Origin: Clostridia bacterium
GTDB lineage: Bacteria; Bacillota; Clostridia; Lachnospirales; Lachnospiraceae
Direction: 5' to 3'
DNA length: 64,000 nt
NCBI GenBank assembly: GCA_003249225.1
Contig: QKJQ01000027.1
Location: 248,001 to 312,000 of the forward strand
Within the stretch, counting starts at the first letter, position 1. Every line of letters starts with the position of its first letter. Below, one piece after another: positions 51,242-60,261 of this stretch. Position numbers and translations under genes: made by a program. The notes beneath the pieces are model-generated. The model searched no databases, was not told where the DNA came from, and saw only the letters and a program-made list of their open reading frames with translations.

Positions 51242-54200
51242 TTAACTTTGCCGACTATGCATCTTTGCCTTTTCTTTTGTTTCTCTCTTTCTGAAAAGTA
51301 AGAGCAGAATACCAGACAAGGTAAGTAAAATTCCTGAAGATATATAATACCATAATCTATAATCTCCTGTTTCCGGCAGGATATCTTCTTTCGTTGTGTC
51401 AGGCTTTTGTGTACCAGCGCTCTTAGTATCTGTTATAACTGCATTTTGACTATCTTCTGCTGTACCCTTGCCCTCACTTAGTTGATTTTGTGAACTTTCG
51501 GTTGATTCACTCACTGCCGTGCTCTGCGTTTTCGTTAACTCGGCTGTATTTGTATCTGTCCAAATGGTTTCAGCCGTATCTTCCGGGGATGCACTGTTCT
51601 CCTCTGCCATACCTGTTGTATCACTGGTACCACCTTCTGAATAAGCTATGGCATACACCGAGAAGTTTCGTACATATAATGTAAGTTCACCTGTTGTACT
51701 GTTATAAACCAGATACTCACCATCCTCATTGGCCGTCTGCGAGATTATGTTCACGGCATTTCCGTGATAACGATATATGGTATAGGATGACTTTCCTTTA
51801 AGATCATCCGGCAGTGGAATAATGATTTCAATCAGCCCTGTCGTCCTCGCAATATTACCATCATAATTCCACGGAACCGATTCGTCCGTTCTTACATACC
51901 GGTCTATTACCATATCCAAATAGATTCCGATTATCTCATTGTCGGATACGGTATTATTAATTTCTCTGATTGCTGTAATAACACCTGTATTATTATCAGC
52001 CTGTGCACTGCTTTCATCTGTTCTTTCTACGGTCATTTCAACCTTGGCAAATCCAGCCTCTCCTAATTCTGTAAAGTATTCTTCTGCCAGAGGATGCAGA
52101 TTACCAACAACAACGGCTGGTGTTCTGTCTCCATTCAAGACCAGCTGACTGCTTGCATTTCCAAGTGGAAGTAATAATGTACCAAGCCGGGTCACAGGAA
52201 CATCAGCCCGCACAGTAACCGTAATGATTTCTGTTTTATCACCTTTTATCATAACAAGATTATAGGTTCCTGCGGGAATGCCTTCTATCAGAAAATCACC
52301 GTTTGCATCCGTGGCAGCTGTACCAAATACGGTATTTCCCTGTCGTATGATTACAATTGCAGACGCAACTCTTGCCGCCGGAACAGAATCATCAACAATG
52401 GTTCCCTCCACACTATGAGTGTCTTCCGGAATTTCTGTAGGGGTCGGAGCAGCCGTTGCCGTTGGTACCGGTGTTGACGTTGGAACTGTCGTCGCTGTTG
52501 GCACCGGTGTTGACGTTGGTACTGTCGTTGCTGTTGGCACCGGTGTTGATGTTGGTACTGTCGTTGCTGTTGGCACCGGTGTTGATGTTGGCGCCGGTGT
52601 TGATGTTGGAACTGTTGTTGCTGTTGGCACCGGTGTTGACGTTGGAACTGTCGTTGCTGTTGGCACCGGTGTTGACGTTGGGGCTGTCGTTGCTGTTGGC
52701 ACCGGTGTTGATGTTGGAACTGTCGTTGCTGTTGGCGTAATAGACGAAGGTGTTACGGCAGCCGGTATGGTCGCCGTTGGTGCGACGGTTGCTGTTGGGA
52801 CATTCGTCCATACTGCTGAATAGCTTTTATTCCCTGTAGAACCATTTTGAATTGTTACATTTGTGCTTTCCTGTGCCAGACCAGATCCGGTCCATCCTGC
52901 AAATGTATAGTTTTCTTTCGTTGGATTAAGCAGCGTAATATCAGCCGATTCGATCGTGTAACTGATTGGATTGACTCCTGATAGACTTCCTCCATCAAGA
53001 TTATAGGTTATTGTGTAATTTATAGGTGTCCACATAGCATAAACAGTCATATCGGCCGTAACGGTGCTATTCAAAGTAAAATTGCTGCCCAACCCGGTAT
53101 TTTCCGTGTTCCACCCGGAAAAGGTATATCCATTCCGTATGGGAGAGCGAGGCAGATATAAGACGCTTCCATATGCCGTTCCAACAATTTTAGATGTTGT
53201 CAGCGTCCCATCCCAGCTGCCGGCATTCACATCAAAGGTCACATCCCGTATCTGGCTCCATACTGCATAAAGAGTTGTATAAGCGCTGACATCCTGGAGA
53301 CTGACAATTGATACTGAATCCGTCTGCGTTCCCCAGCCTAAAAAAGTATATCCGTCTCTTTCCGGTGGTTGGGGCAGATATGCCAACAATCCATCAACAG
53401 CAGGGATAGTCTGTACTTCTGTTGTCCCGCCATTGGAATCAAAGGCTACTGATTTTGCAGTTTTCCATATAGCATAGACCGTTGTATTGGAAGTTATAAC
53501 GGAACTTGGATAGATTGCTTCACCGGTTCCATTGGCCAGTCTGTTCCATTCAATGAAGGTGTAGCCGTCAAGCAGGGGACTGGCCGGCATTTGACCGAAC
53601 AATCCATCCGATACGGTAAATGATGCCGGCAGGTTGGACACTCCGGATGCATTGCCATCAAAGGTGACCTGGTAGACTGCGGGAGTCCATTTTGCGTAGT
53701 AGTTTCCTTGTGCTCCGATATCTGTTACAGCTGTTCCTGCACATGTCATATCGTTCAGGAACCATCCGCCAAATACATACCCGGTCCTGTTTATGGTTGG
53801 GAGCGAACCGTTGAAATTATTACTGTTACCATTTGAATAGACTCTTGTTATCTCTGTTCCGCCAAAGGCATCCACATTATTATAAAATATTGCAATTTTA
53901 TTGGCTGACTGGCTCCAAATAGCATATACGGAAGTGTTGGAAGTAATTTCTGTGGTTGAATTCACAAAGTTTCCGGATCCGTTTGATGCTGTATTCCAGC
54001 CCATAAAATACTTGTTCGTGTAAGTCGGGTTCGGCGGCATGTTGTCACCCACCATGCCATCGAAAGTAGCCACTGTGATTTCTGTTGTTGAACCGCTGAA
54101 ATTTCCGCCATTTGGGAAAAAGGTTACCGTATTGACAGCCTTGTCACTCCATATAGCATAAACTGTCTGATCTGCCGACACTACGTAGGCAGAAGTTACT

Positions 54201-55165
54201 TTTGTTCCGGTGCCATCAGCACTTGTATTCCATTCCTGAAAATACATGCCACGTTTTGTAGGAGAAACCGGAAGGCTTCCAAGTACAGCTCCGGCTGTAA
54301 CTGCTTTAACAGAGGGATTTGCTTCTGTGTCTCCGGTATTCTTGTCAAAGATTACAGAATAGTAAGCTGCCGTACCATCTGCTGACATTATTTTTGAAAA
54401 TACATTCAAAGAATTCCAGGTTCTTCCGGAAGACCAGCCATTCTTGTCCATTCCGCTAATGTCCTGATTAAAGGAATTGTCCTGTGAGGCGGTTCCGGTT
54501 ATGAACCGAAAGGCAGTGGATGCCGAAAAACTTTGATACGCCGTACCGGCAAGCGCCTGTGCTATATCATTGACCGAAAAGGAAAAGGATACAAAATAAT
54601 CCGCGTCTGAATTAAAGGTACTGCCGTCTCCGGTTGCAGTTATTGCATAATTTTCATCTCGTACCGGTTGAAAAGACAGCAGCGGCTTCCCTGCTATTCC
54701 GGTGGTCGACGGACCGACATTTAACGCTCCCGGATCTGAACTGTAGATACCAATCCTTCCGTTACTGCCAGAAGGATTATAAGCACCTAAAAAGAAATCA
54801 ATGCTTCCATTGCAATCTGCATCGATTCCCACAAAAACAAAATTCTTAAATGCATAGTCCTGGTCACTGGTTCCTCCATTGTTATTGCTTACTCTGACAC
54901 GAATGGCAACTGTCTCGCTGTCCATATGCATATAAACAGCTGGATATGTTGCATCTCCAACAATATCCTGAGAAACTGAATTGCTTCCCGTCTGCTGATC
55001 CTGCAGATAATCATTCTGATCGTTTTCTGCATACACTACGGTCCAGTCTGTATTTCCGGCTATGGACCAGGCTGCATCTGCTTTTACTATATAATTATAC
55101 GATGGTAGTGATGTAAAACTCAGAACCAAAACCATAAATAAACCAAATACTCTTCTTTTCCTCAA
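51242..55165 (-). CDS. LPXTG-anchored surface protein with InlB-type (Flg_new) repeats and Thr/Pro stalk
   Basis: A 1307-residue exported protein. Signal peptide at about 1-30; a unique N-terminal domain (about 31-265); seven Listeria-Bacteroides repeats (about 270-795), each with F-x-G-W-(N/T) and ending Y-A-(I/V/M/K)-W; a Thr/Pro/Val stalk of 12-residue repeats (about 810-905); a carboxypeptidase-regulatory-like beta domain (V-E-G-T-I-V-D-D ... D-A-N-G-D-F-L-I-E-G-I-P-A-G-T-Y); an adhesin-like region; then L-P-E-T-G at 1263-1267, a hydrophobic segment and a basic tail for sortase anchoring. The start codon is TTG, 8 nt after AGGAGG. Likely an adhesin. No sortase gene is in the window. Confidence 0.88.
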   Translation of the reverse strand: MRKRRVFGLFMVLVLSFTSLPSYNYIVKADAAWSIAGNTDWTVVYAENDQNDYLQDQQTGSNSVSQDIVGDATYPAVYMHMDSETVAIRVRVSNNNGGTSDQDYAFKNFVFVGIDADCNGSIDFFLGAYNPSGSNGRIGIYSSDPGALNVGPSTTGIAGKPLLSFQPVRDENYAITATGDGSTFNSDADYFVSFSFSVNDIAQALAGTAYQSFSASTAFRFITGTASQDNSFNQDISGMDKNGWSSGRTWNSLNVFSKIMSADGTAAYYSVIFDKNTGDTEANPSVKAVTAGAVLGSLPVSPTKRGMYFQEWNTSADGTGTKVTSAYVVSADQTVYAIWSDKAVNTVTFFPNGGNFSGSTTEITVATFDGMVGDNMPPNPTYTNKYFMGWNTASNGSGNFVNSTTEITSNTSVYAIWSQSANKIAIFYNNVDAFGGTEITRVYSNGNSNNFNGSLPTINRTGYVFGGWFLNDMTCAGTAVTDIGAQGNYYAKWTPAVYQVTFDGNASGVSNLPASFTVSDGLFGQMPASPLLDGYTFIEWNRLANGTGEAIYPSSVITSNTTVYAIWKTAKSVAFDSNGGTTEVQTIPAVDGLLAYLPQPPERDGYTFLGWGTQTDSVSIVSLQDVSAYTTLYAVWSQIRDVTFDVNAGSWDGTLTTSKIVGTAYGSVLYLPRSPIRNGYTFSGWNTENTGLGSNFTLNSTVTADMTVYAMWTPINYTITYNLDGGSLSGVNPISYTIESADITLLNPTKENYTFAGWTGSGLAQESTNVTIQNGSTGNKSYSAVWTNVPTATVAPTATIPAAVTPSSITPTATTVPTSTPVPTATTAPTSTPVPTATTVPTSTPVPTATTVPTSTPAPTSTPVPTATTVPTSTPVPTATTVPTSTPVPTATTVPTSTPVPTATAAPTPTEIPEDTHSVEGTIVDDSVPAARVASAIVIIRQGNTVFGTAATDANGDFLIEGIPAGTYNLVMIKGDKTEIITVTVRADVPVTRLGTLLLPLGNASSQLVLNGDRTPAVVVGNLHPLAEEYFTELGEAGFAKVEMTVERTDESSAQADNNTGVITAIREINNTVSDNEIIGIYLDMVIDRYVRTDESVPWNYDGNIARTTGLIEIIIPLPDDLKGKSSYTIYRYHGNAVNIISQTANEDGEYLVYNSTTGELTLYVRNFSVYAIAYSEGGTSDTTGMAEENSASPEDTAETIWTDTNTAELTKTQSTAVSESTESSQNQLSEGKGTAEDSQNAVITDTKSAGTQKPDTTKEDILPETGDYRLWYYISSGILLTLSGILLLLFRKRETKEKAKMHSRQS
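52461..52730 (-). repeat. 36-bp coding tandem repeat in the surface-protein stalk
   Basis: Seven nearly identical 36-bp units encode a 12-residue T-A-T-T-V-P-T-S-T-P-V-P-type repeat; one unit (52569-52622) carries an extra 18-bp half unit. The high DNA identity suggests recent expansion by slippage or recombination. The plus-strand open frames through it are artefacts. Confidence 0.9.
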
Positions 55166-55432
55166 CGTTGTATCCTCCTGATTTTATTTATTCTCAATTC
55201 GAAATATTCATTTATAAAACCGAACTGTAATTTCTGCGAATAAAATGAATTGGGAATTTATGATAGCTTATTTACAGTTTTAATGGTTTAATCTGATTTT
55301 ATACTTTTATTTTATGAAGTTCTATAACTTAGTCACACATATGCACTGTTTTTAAACACGTTTCATGTTTATGTATCATTTTAATCTTGTATCGTGTATT
55401 TTACAGGGCTGGAACTTATGTAAAACATATGG

Positions 55433-55486
55433 TAAGATAGTAGTGATCAATACCATCCTACTTACGAGATAACTTTCTCGTAAGTA
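55433..55486 (+). promoter_or_regulatory. Aldo/keto reductase leader: -10-like box and 11-bp dyad
   Basis: A -10-like TAAGAT (55433-55438) is followed by a perfect inverted repeat TACTTACGAGA-N6-TCTCGTAAGTA (55459-55486), 28 bp before the start. It could be an operator or an RNA hairpin ahead of the ribosome binding site. The remaining divergent region (55166-55432) is AT-rich with no gene. Confidence 0.45.
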
Positions 55487-55513
55487 CTTCAACATTTTTC
55501 AAGGAGGTTGCCC

Positions 55514-56434
55514 ATGAAAAGAATGAACCTTGGGTCTTCAATACTTGAAGTCCCTGTTATGGCTGTCGGCTGTATGAGAATTACAGGTCTGCAGGAGAAA
55601 GAAGCGGAAGTCTTTATTAAGACTGCCATGGAACATGGCGCGAATTTCTTCGACCATGCAGATATCTACAGCGGCGGTGAGTCAGAAAGTCTGTTTGCAA
55701 AAGCCATCGGAATGAATGATTCCATACGTGAAACGATGATTCTGCAGTCAAAATGCGGAATTGTTCCCGGGAAAATGTTCGATTTTTCGAAAGAACACAT
55801 TCTGGAATCCGTTGATGGCAGTCTGGAACGTCTCAAAACAGATTATCTGGATATCTTACTATTACATCGTCCGGATGCACTTGTAGAACCGGAAGAAGTT
55901 GCAGAAGCCTTTGATATTCTGCAGCAAAGCGGAAAAGTCCGAAATTTCGGCGTATCAAACCAGAACCCGATGCAGATCATGTTACTTCAAAAGTATGTCA
56001 AGCAACCTTTGATCGCCAACCAGCTGCAGCTGAGTATCACCAATGCCAATATGATTTCAGCCGGTTTTAATGTTAATATGCAGGTTGACCAGTCTATTAA
56101 TAGAGATGGCAGTGTTCTTGATTTTTGCAGATTGAATGATATAACGATCCAGCCCTGGTCACCATTCCAGTATGGATTTTTTGAAGGTGTTTTCATTGGG
56201 AATAAGAAATTTCCAAAACTAAATGAAGTTCTTGATGAACTGGGGGAAAAATACGGAGTTTCCAGCACAACCATCACAATGGCATGGCTGCTGCGTCATC
56301 CGGCACATTTCCAGCCGGTTACCGGAACTATGAATCTGACAAGGCTTGAAGATTGTATAAAAGCCGCTGAAATCTATCTGACAAGAGAAGAATGGTACGA
56401 GATCTTCCTGGCTGCAGGAAATCATCTGCCATAA
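55514..56434 (+). CDS. Aldo/keto reductase (YdhF-like)
   Basis: A 306-residue TIM-barrel NADPH-dependent reductase. The catalytic tetrad is recognisable: Asp and Tyr in F-D-H-A-D-I-Y at about 45-51, Lys in Q-S-K-C-G at about 76-80, and His in L-L-H-R-P-D at about 118. NADPH-site residues are in P-W-S-P-F and the late P-V-T-G-T-M. It reduces aldehydes or ketones; the substrate is unknown. The start is the ATG at 55514 with AAGGAGG 6 nt upstream, not the TTG at 55508. A terminator follows. Confidence 0.9.
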   Translation: MKRMNLGSSILEVPVMAVGCMRITGLQEKEAEVFIKTAMEHGANFFDHADIYSGGESESLFAKAIGMNDSIRETMILQSKCGIVPGKMFDFSKEHILESVDGSLERLKTDYLDILLLHRPDALVEPEEVAEAFDILQQSGKVRNFGVSNQNPMQIMLLQKYVKQPLIANQLQLSITNANMISAGFNVNMQVDQSINRDGSVLDFCRLNDITIQPWSPFQYGFFEGVFIGNKKFPKLNEVLDELGEKYGVSSTTITMAWLLRHPAHFQPVTGTMNLTRLEDCIKAAEIYLTREEWYEIFLAAGNHLP

Positions 56435-56451
56435 AGAATAATGAAAAACAG

Positions 56452-56500
56452 AAAAGTACATGATATTCATCAGACACCGATGCCTATCATGTACTTTTTT
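56452..56500 (+). terminator. Intrinsic terminator after the aldo/keto reductase gene
   Basis: Fourteen-bp perfect arms AAAAGTACATGATA and TATCATGTACTTTT with a 19-nt loop and a run of six T. Confidence 0.88.
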
Positions 56501-56569
56501 ATGTTAGTTTTGTTTTATTATTTGTTGGAGTCATTTATTGGAACGTAAAACTTTTGTTTGCTGCCTTGA

Positions 56570-58726
56570 TTACAGGGTATCATTTTCCCATTTTCTTTTC
56601 ATTAACTGAAAGATTTCCTGGTCTGTCATGTGATTTTCCATATTCAGAATAAGACGTACACGCTTATCATCCTCTGAATAGAAAAACTCCCGCTGCCATT
56701 GATAAAAATGCGGTCCGTCACCCAGCGTGCGAATCCATGCCATAAGCCCCTGCAGCACCCAGACTGTCTGTTTGATATCGGTCAGGCATTCATTCTTATA
56801 GAAGCCAATCCATTTACCATGTTCACTTTGTAAAAGCAGCTGGTTTGCTGCTGTATACGCTTCTGCGGCAAGACCTGCATGATAAAAAGCTCTCTGGTAA
56901 TCTTCCTGCTCAAACAAATCAAATGCCTCACAAAATGAAACTGCTCCCTGATAACACAGGGCATGAATTCTGCCTTGGAGTTGTATCGTATCTTCAAACA
57001 ACCTCCTGCTAGCCGGCAATTCCAAATGGTTGCTCAACCGATTGCATTTACTTACAAAAGCATTGTAATTTATTACTGCACTCTGACACTTTTCCTTATA
57101 CCAGCTTACCTGGTCTTTCAGCTTGTCCCTCTCACAAGCCCACAAAAGCTCTCTTGCAGGCTTGCTCCGATCTTTCATCCATTGTGTGACCAGAATTCTG
57201 GTGCTATGATTCGTAAACTGCTCTGCTGCATGTTCATCTTCCAATTCACCATACAAAAGTGCGCAGTCTGCATATTCCTTAAAACACTCTGCTATTTCTC
57301 CTGCCTGATTTTCTCCGTAATACATTTTTATATAATCAAGCCGGAACTGTTCAAGATCAATGTCCTTTTCTCTCCACATAGCTGCTATCATTGCCAGTGA
57401 AAATACGTGCGGCTTAACATTGGAGCAGTTGATCAGCCAGAAATCATCAGCGCCAGATTCAAAAACTTTCAACAGCTCCTTCTGAATAAATTCAAAGGAA
57501 TTTGTCAGCATCGTTATGTGATTTGCTGCCTGCAGATCATAAAAGGATGCATGGTAGTAGATGCCATGGGCTCCTGTTTCTTCCGGCAAGGATGGAACTC
57601 TTGGATTATGGTTGCCTTGCCTTCTGGAGACCATTTTCCCATAACCATTGTCAGCCCAGATCTTTATAACATCTTCCGGCAGATCAAGAACCCCTTTTTT
57701 GTACAGTTCCATCGTCTCGCCATAAAGGTTACTGCAGCAGACTGCATCAGGAATCTCTTGTTTCACCATATCGTATTGCTTTCGAATCAATTCTCCCATA
57801 AGTGCACCGCGCGCCTCATCGGTGTCATAGGCCGGGTCATTTGACCAGAAGGGACAATCGCCCTGCCCCCGGAAACCAAGGTTCCAGAGAACCTGCATGC
57901 TTTTCTGCTGTTCGATTCCATCCAGCCACAACTTGTGGAACAATTCCGGATGTTCGTTATAGGATGCATTCAGGTGTGGATATGCTCTGGCAAACATTGT
58001 TGCTCCCAGAGGTTCCGCATGATGGTGCGTTATCCTAAGTCCCATGGAGGAGGTCAGAGCTCGGTATTGATGTGCGTTCCTGTCCGTTCCGGGAATGACC
58101 ATATTTCCTCCGCAGCGCAGCAGTGCTTCGAATACCATCTCCCATGGCTTTACCGGATTCTGGTCAACGCTCCACTGTGCCAGCAGCACTTCATCGTTTA
58201 CAAACCAGCCGCGGTATTTTACCTTGTTTGGTCTTGATTTCATTTGCATGTGTTCATCAATATAGATCTTCTCTTTCTTTTCAAATACCTGGTCATTCCA
58301 GAACCAGAAGTCATGAACGCCAAGAATCTCCCTGCTGAAAGCATAGATTCCATATACAAATCCAAGGATATCACCTGCGGTTAGAATGATTTTATTATCC
58401 TCCCTATAAAAGAAAAAGCCTTCTGATTCTATGTATGTTTCCATATTCTCAGATTCCGTTTTCCAAAATTCGTTTTTCTTATTCCCTGAATTCTCACTAT
58501 CTGGTTTTAAACGCAGCTCAAGAAAGCCTATTTCACCTTTACGATTGACTGATACACCGTTATCCTTAGAATTTTTATCTGCTTCCAATAACACAGAACG
58601 CAAATCACGCTGTAAACTAATGATTGCTTTTTCGACCGGTTCAAGTGAACCAGATAACTCCTTCAAACGATCTTCAATATTAATCTGAATTCTGCTTGTT
58701 ATAAATACATGATTTTCTTCCTTCAT
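56570..58726 (-). CDS. Glycoside hydrolase family 115 (xylan alpha-1,2-glucuronidase type)
   Basis: A 718-residue protein with GH115 hallmarks: A-G-D-I-L-G-F-V-Y-G-I-Y-A-F-S-R-E near 118, then G-V-H-D-F-W-F-W-N-D, then K-Y-R-G-W-F-V-N-D-E at about 170, G-G-N-M-V-I-P-G-T at about 207 and T-H-H-H-A-E-P at about 232. GH115 enzymes release (4-O-methyl)glucuronic acid from xylan side chains. No signal peptide is seen, so it acts on imported oligosaccharides. It is shorter than many GH115 enzymes, lacking the far C-terminal domain. It lies 18 bp after the GH43 gene in one operon. Confidence 0.85.
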   Translation of the reverse strand: MKEENHVFITSRIQINIEDRLKELSGSLEPVEKAIISLQRDLRSVLLEADKNSKDNGVSVNRKGEIGFLELRLKPDSENSGNKKNEFWKTESENMETYIESEGFFFYREDNKIILTAGDILGFVYGIYAFSREILGVHDFWFWNDQVFEKKEKIYIDEHMQMKSRPNKVKYRGWFVNDEVLLAQWSVDQNPVKPWEMVFEALLRCGGNMVIPGTDRNAHQYRALTSSMGLRITHHHAEPLGATMFARAYPHLNASYNEHPELFHKLWLDGIEQQKSMQVLWNLGFRGQGDCPFWSNDPAYDTDEARGALMGELIRKQYDMVKQEIPDAVCCSNLYGETMELYKKGVLDLPEDVIKIWADNGYGKMVSRRQGNHNPRVPSLPEETGAHGIYYHASFYDLQAANHITMLTNSFEFIQKELLKVFESGADDFWLINCSNVKPHVFSLAMIAAMWREKDIDLEQFRLDYIKMYYGENQAGEIAECFKEYADCALLYGELEDEHAAEQFTNHSTRILVTQWMKDRSKPARELLWACERDKLKDQVSWYKEKCQSAVINYNAFVSKCNRLSNHLELPASRRLFEDTIQLQGRIHALCYQGAVSFCEAFDLFEQEDYQRAFYHAGLAAEAYTAANQLLLQSEHGKWIGFYKNECLTDIKQTVWVLQGLMAWIRTLGDGPHFYQWQREFFYSEDDKRVRLILNMENHMTDQEIFQLMKRKWENDTL

Positions 58727-58744
58727 GACAGCTCCGTTCTATTA

Positions 58745-60250
58745 TTATGATTCATATTCTCGTACCTGATACTCATGAAATACAGCCGTTGCCTCTGTAA
58801 CCTTTTCCGACACTGCATACAGGCCTAGCATGGTACCAGTAAAACTCCTGCCTATTACTTCATTTGATAAGAACCTGGTAGATGCCCTTGCGACTTCACG
58901 CCAGCCTGCATTATCCTCAATACAGAATATATATTTTTCCCTGTCAGCAATGATGTGCATCGTTACCAGCCTTTGTTCTACTATGGTAATGTATGAAATA
59001 TCGTCGAAATCCTCAGCGTGCTTTCTTAGAAAAAGCATTCTGTTACCCTCAGTATTTCGCAAACCAAAGGAATAAAAAAAGGAATGTGTATGATAAAGAA
59101 GTATTCCGGCTTCCTCTGTGTCCTGTTCCGGATTAAACTCCATGCTTACTTCTGCCATACACTCAAAACCCGGCTGTGCCATACATACATACGTAAAGGT
59201 GCCACTGCTGTTCTTATCAATTGAACCAAGTGATGGTTTCAAAACAAGCCGGTTGTTTCCCCTCTCATACTTTGACATATCCGGATTACGTATAAATTGC
59301 CACCAGGTTTTCCATACTGTATCACTAAAATCATCTTTCATGCAAGTCTTGTTTTTCTGTTGACAATCCATCTCTATGTCTTCGATCAATCTGGCTTTGC
59401 CTTCTTTGAACTCCGGCCACTCCTCTTTCCATGTAAATGGTGTCAAAAAAGTTTCTCTTCCAAGATGAGACATGGTTCTTCTTGCCAAGCGTGTTGAAAG
59501 ATGTACCATCCACCATCTTCCGAAACAATCCTGCATTATATCTCCATGGCCTGTACATAATACTTCCCAGCTCGTATCACGGCTGTTTGTTAGTATAGGA
59601 TTCTTCTGATAGCTTTCATATGGTCCATATATCGTCCTGCTTCTTCCAATGGTAACCATATGGGTCAGAAAAGTACCTCCTTCTGCTGTTAAAATATAAT
59701 ACCAATCACCTATATGATACACATGAGGGCTCTCCAGCCACCCACCTCCTGTACCATGCCAGATTGTTCGAAATGGTTCTAACACCTTTCCAGTGAAAGG
59801 ATCAATGACCCCAAGACATATTCCATCCTTTTCACCTCCCAGACGATCTGTTGTACAATAATATGCTTTCCCCTGTTCAAAGAACAACGAAGGATCGATT
59901 CCTCCTATGTCCACCCACACCGGTTCCGACCAGGTACCGCAGGGATCTTTTGCATGTACAATAAAATTCCCATAATTCTCAATGGCTGCCGTAACAAAAA
60001 ACATTCCTTCTGAAAACCGAATTGTCGGTGCCCATATACCACCGGATTCCTTAACTCCCTCTAAGGATATTGCATTGTTCCATGAAACTGCATTTCCAAC
60101 CTGTTCCCAGTTTACAAGATCCCTGCTTCTATAAATAGGAATTCCCGGGAAATACTCGAAGCTGCTGTTTACAAGGTAATACAGGTCCCCCACCCTGCAA
60201 ATACTCGGGTCAGCATGGAATCCCTGCAAGATCGGATTCTGATAACTCAT
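58745..60250 (-). CDS. Glycoside hydrolase family 43 beta-xylosidase/arabinofuranosidase
   Basis: A 501-residue enzyme: a five-bladed GH43 catalytic propeller (about 1-310) and a C-terminal concanavalin-like domain (about 320-495). The general base is D14 in F-H-A-D-P-S, the pKa-modulating Asp is in G-G-I-D-P-S-L, and the acid Glu is in L-E-S-P-H-V-Y. This is the layout of cytoplasmic beta-xylosidases; an arabinofuranosidase activity is also possible. AAGGAGG precedes the start. It sits between the AraC sensor gene (12 bp) and the GH115 gene. Confidence 0.92.
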   Translation of the reverse strand: MSYQNPILQGFHADPSICRVGDLYYLVNSSFEYFPGIPIYRSRDLVNWEQVGNAVSWNNAISLEGVKESGGIWAPTIRFSEGMFFVTAAIENYGNFIVHAKDPCGTWSEPVWVDIGGIDPSLFFEQGKAYYCTTDRLGGEKDGICLGVIDPFTGKVLEPFRTIWHGTGGGWLESPHVYHIGDWYYILTAEGGTFLTHMVTIGRSRTIYGPYESYQKNPILTNSRDTSWEVLCTGHGDIMQDCFGRWWMVHLSTRLARRTMSHLGRETFLTPFTWKEEWPEFKEGKARLIEDIEMDCQQKNKTCMKDDFSDTVWKTWWQFIRNPDMSKYERGNNRLVLKPSLGSIDKNSSGTFTYVCMAQPGFECMAEVSMEFNPEQDTEEAGILLYHTHSFFYSFGLRNTEGNRMLFLRKHAEDFDDISYITIVEQRLVTMHIIADREKYIFCIEDNAGWREVARASTRFLSNEVIGRSFTGTMLGLYAVSEKVTEATAVFHEYQVREYES

Positions 60251-60261
60251 ACATACCCTCC

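Noticed and set aside
52419-52823. Plus-strand frame encoding a Val/Gly/Thr repeat
   Set aside because: Antisense shadow of the surface-protein stalk repeat. The minus frame has signal peptide, domains and LPXTG.
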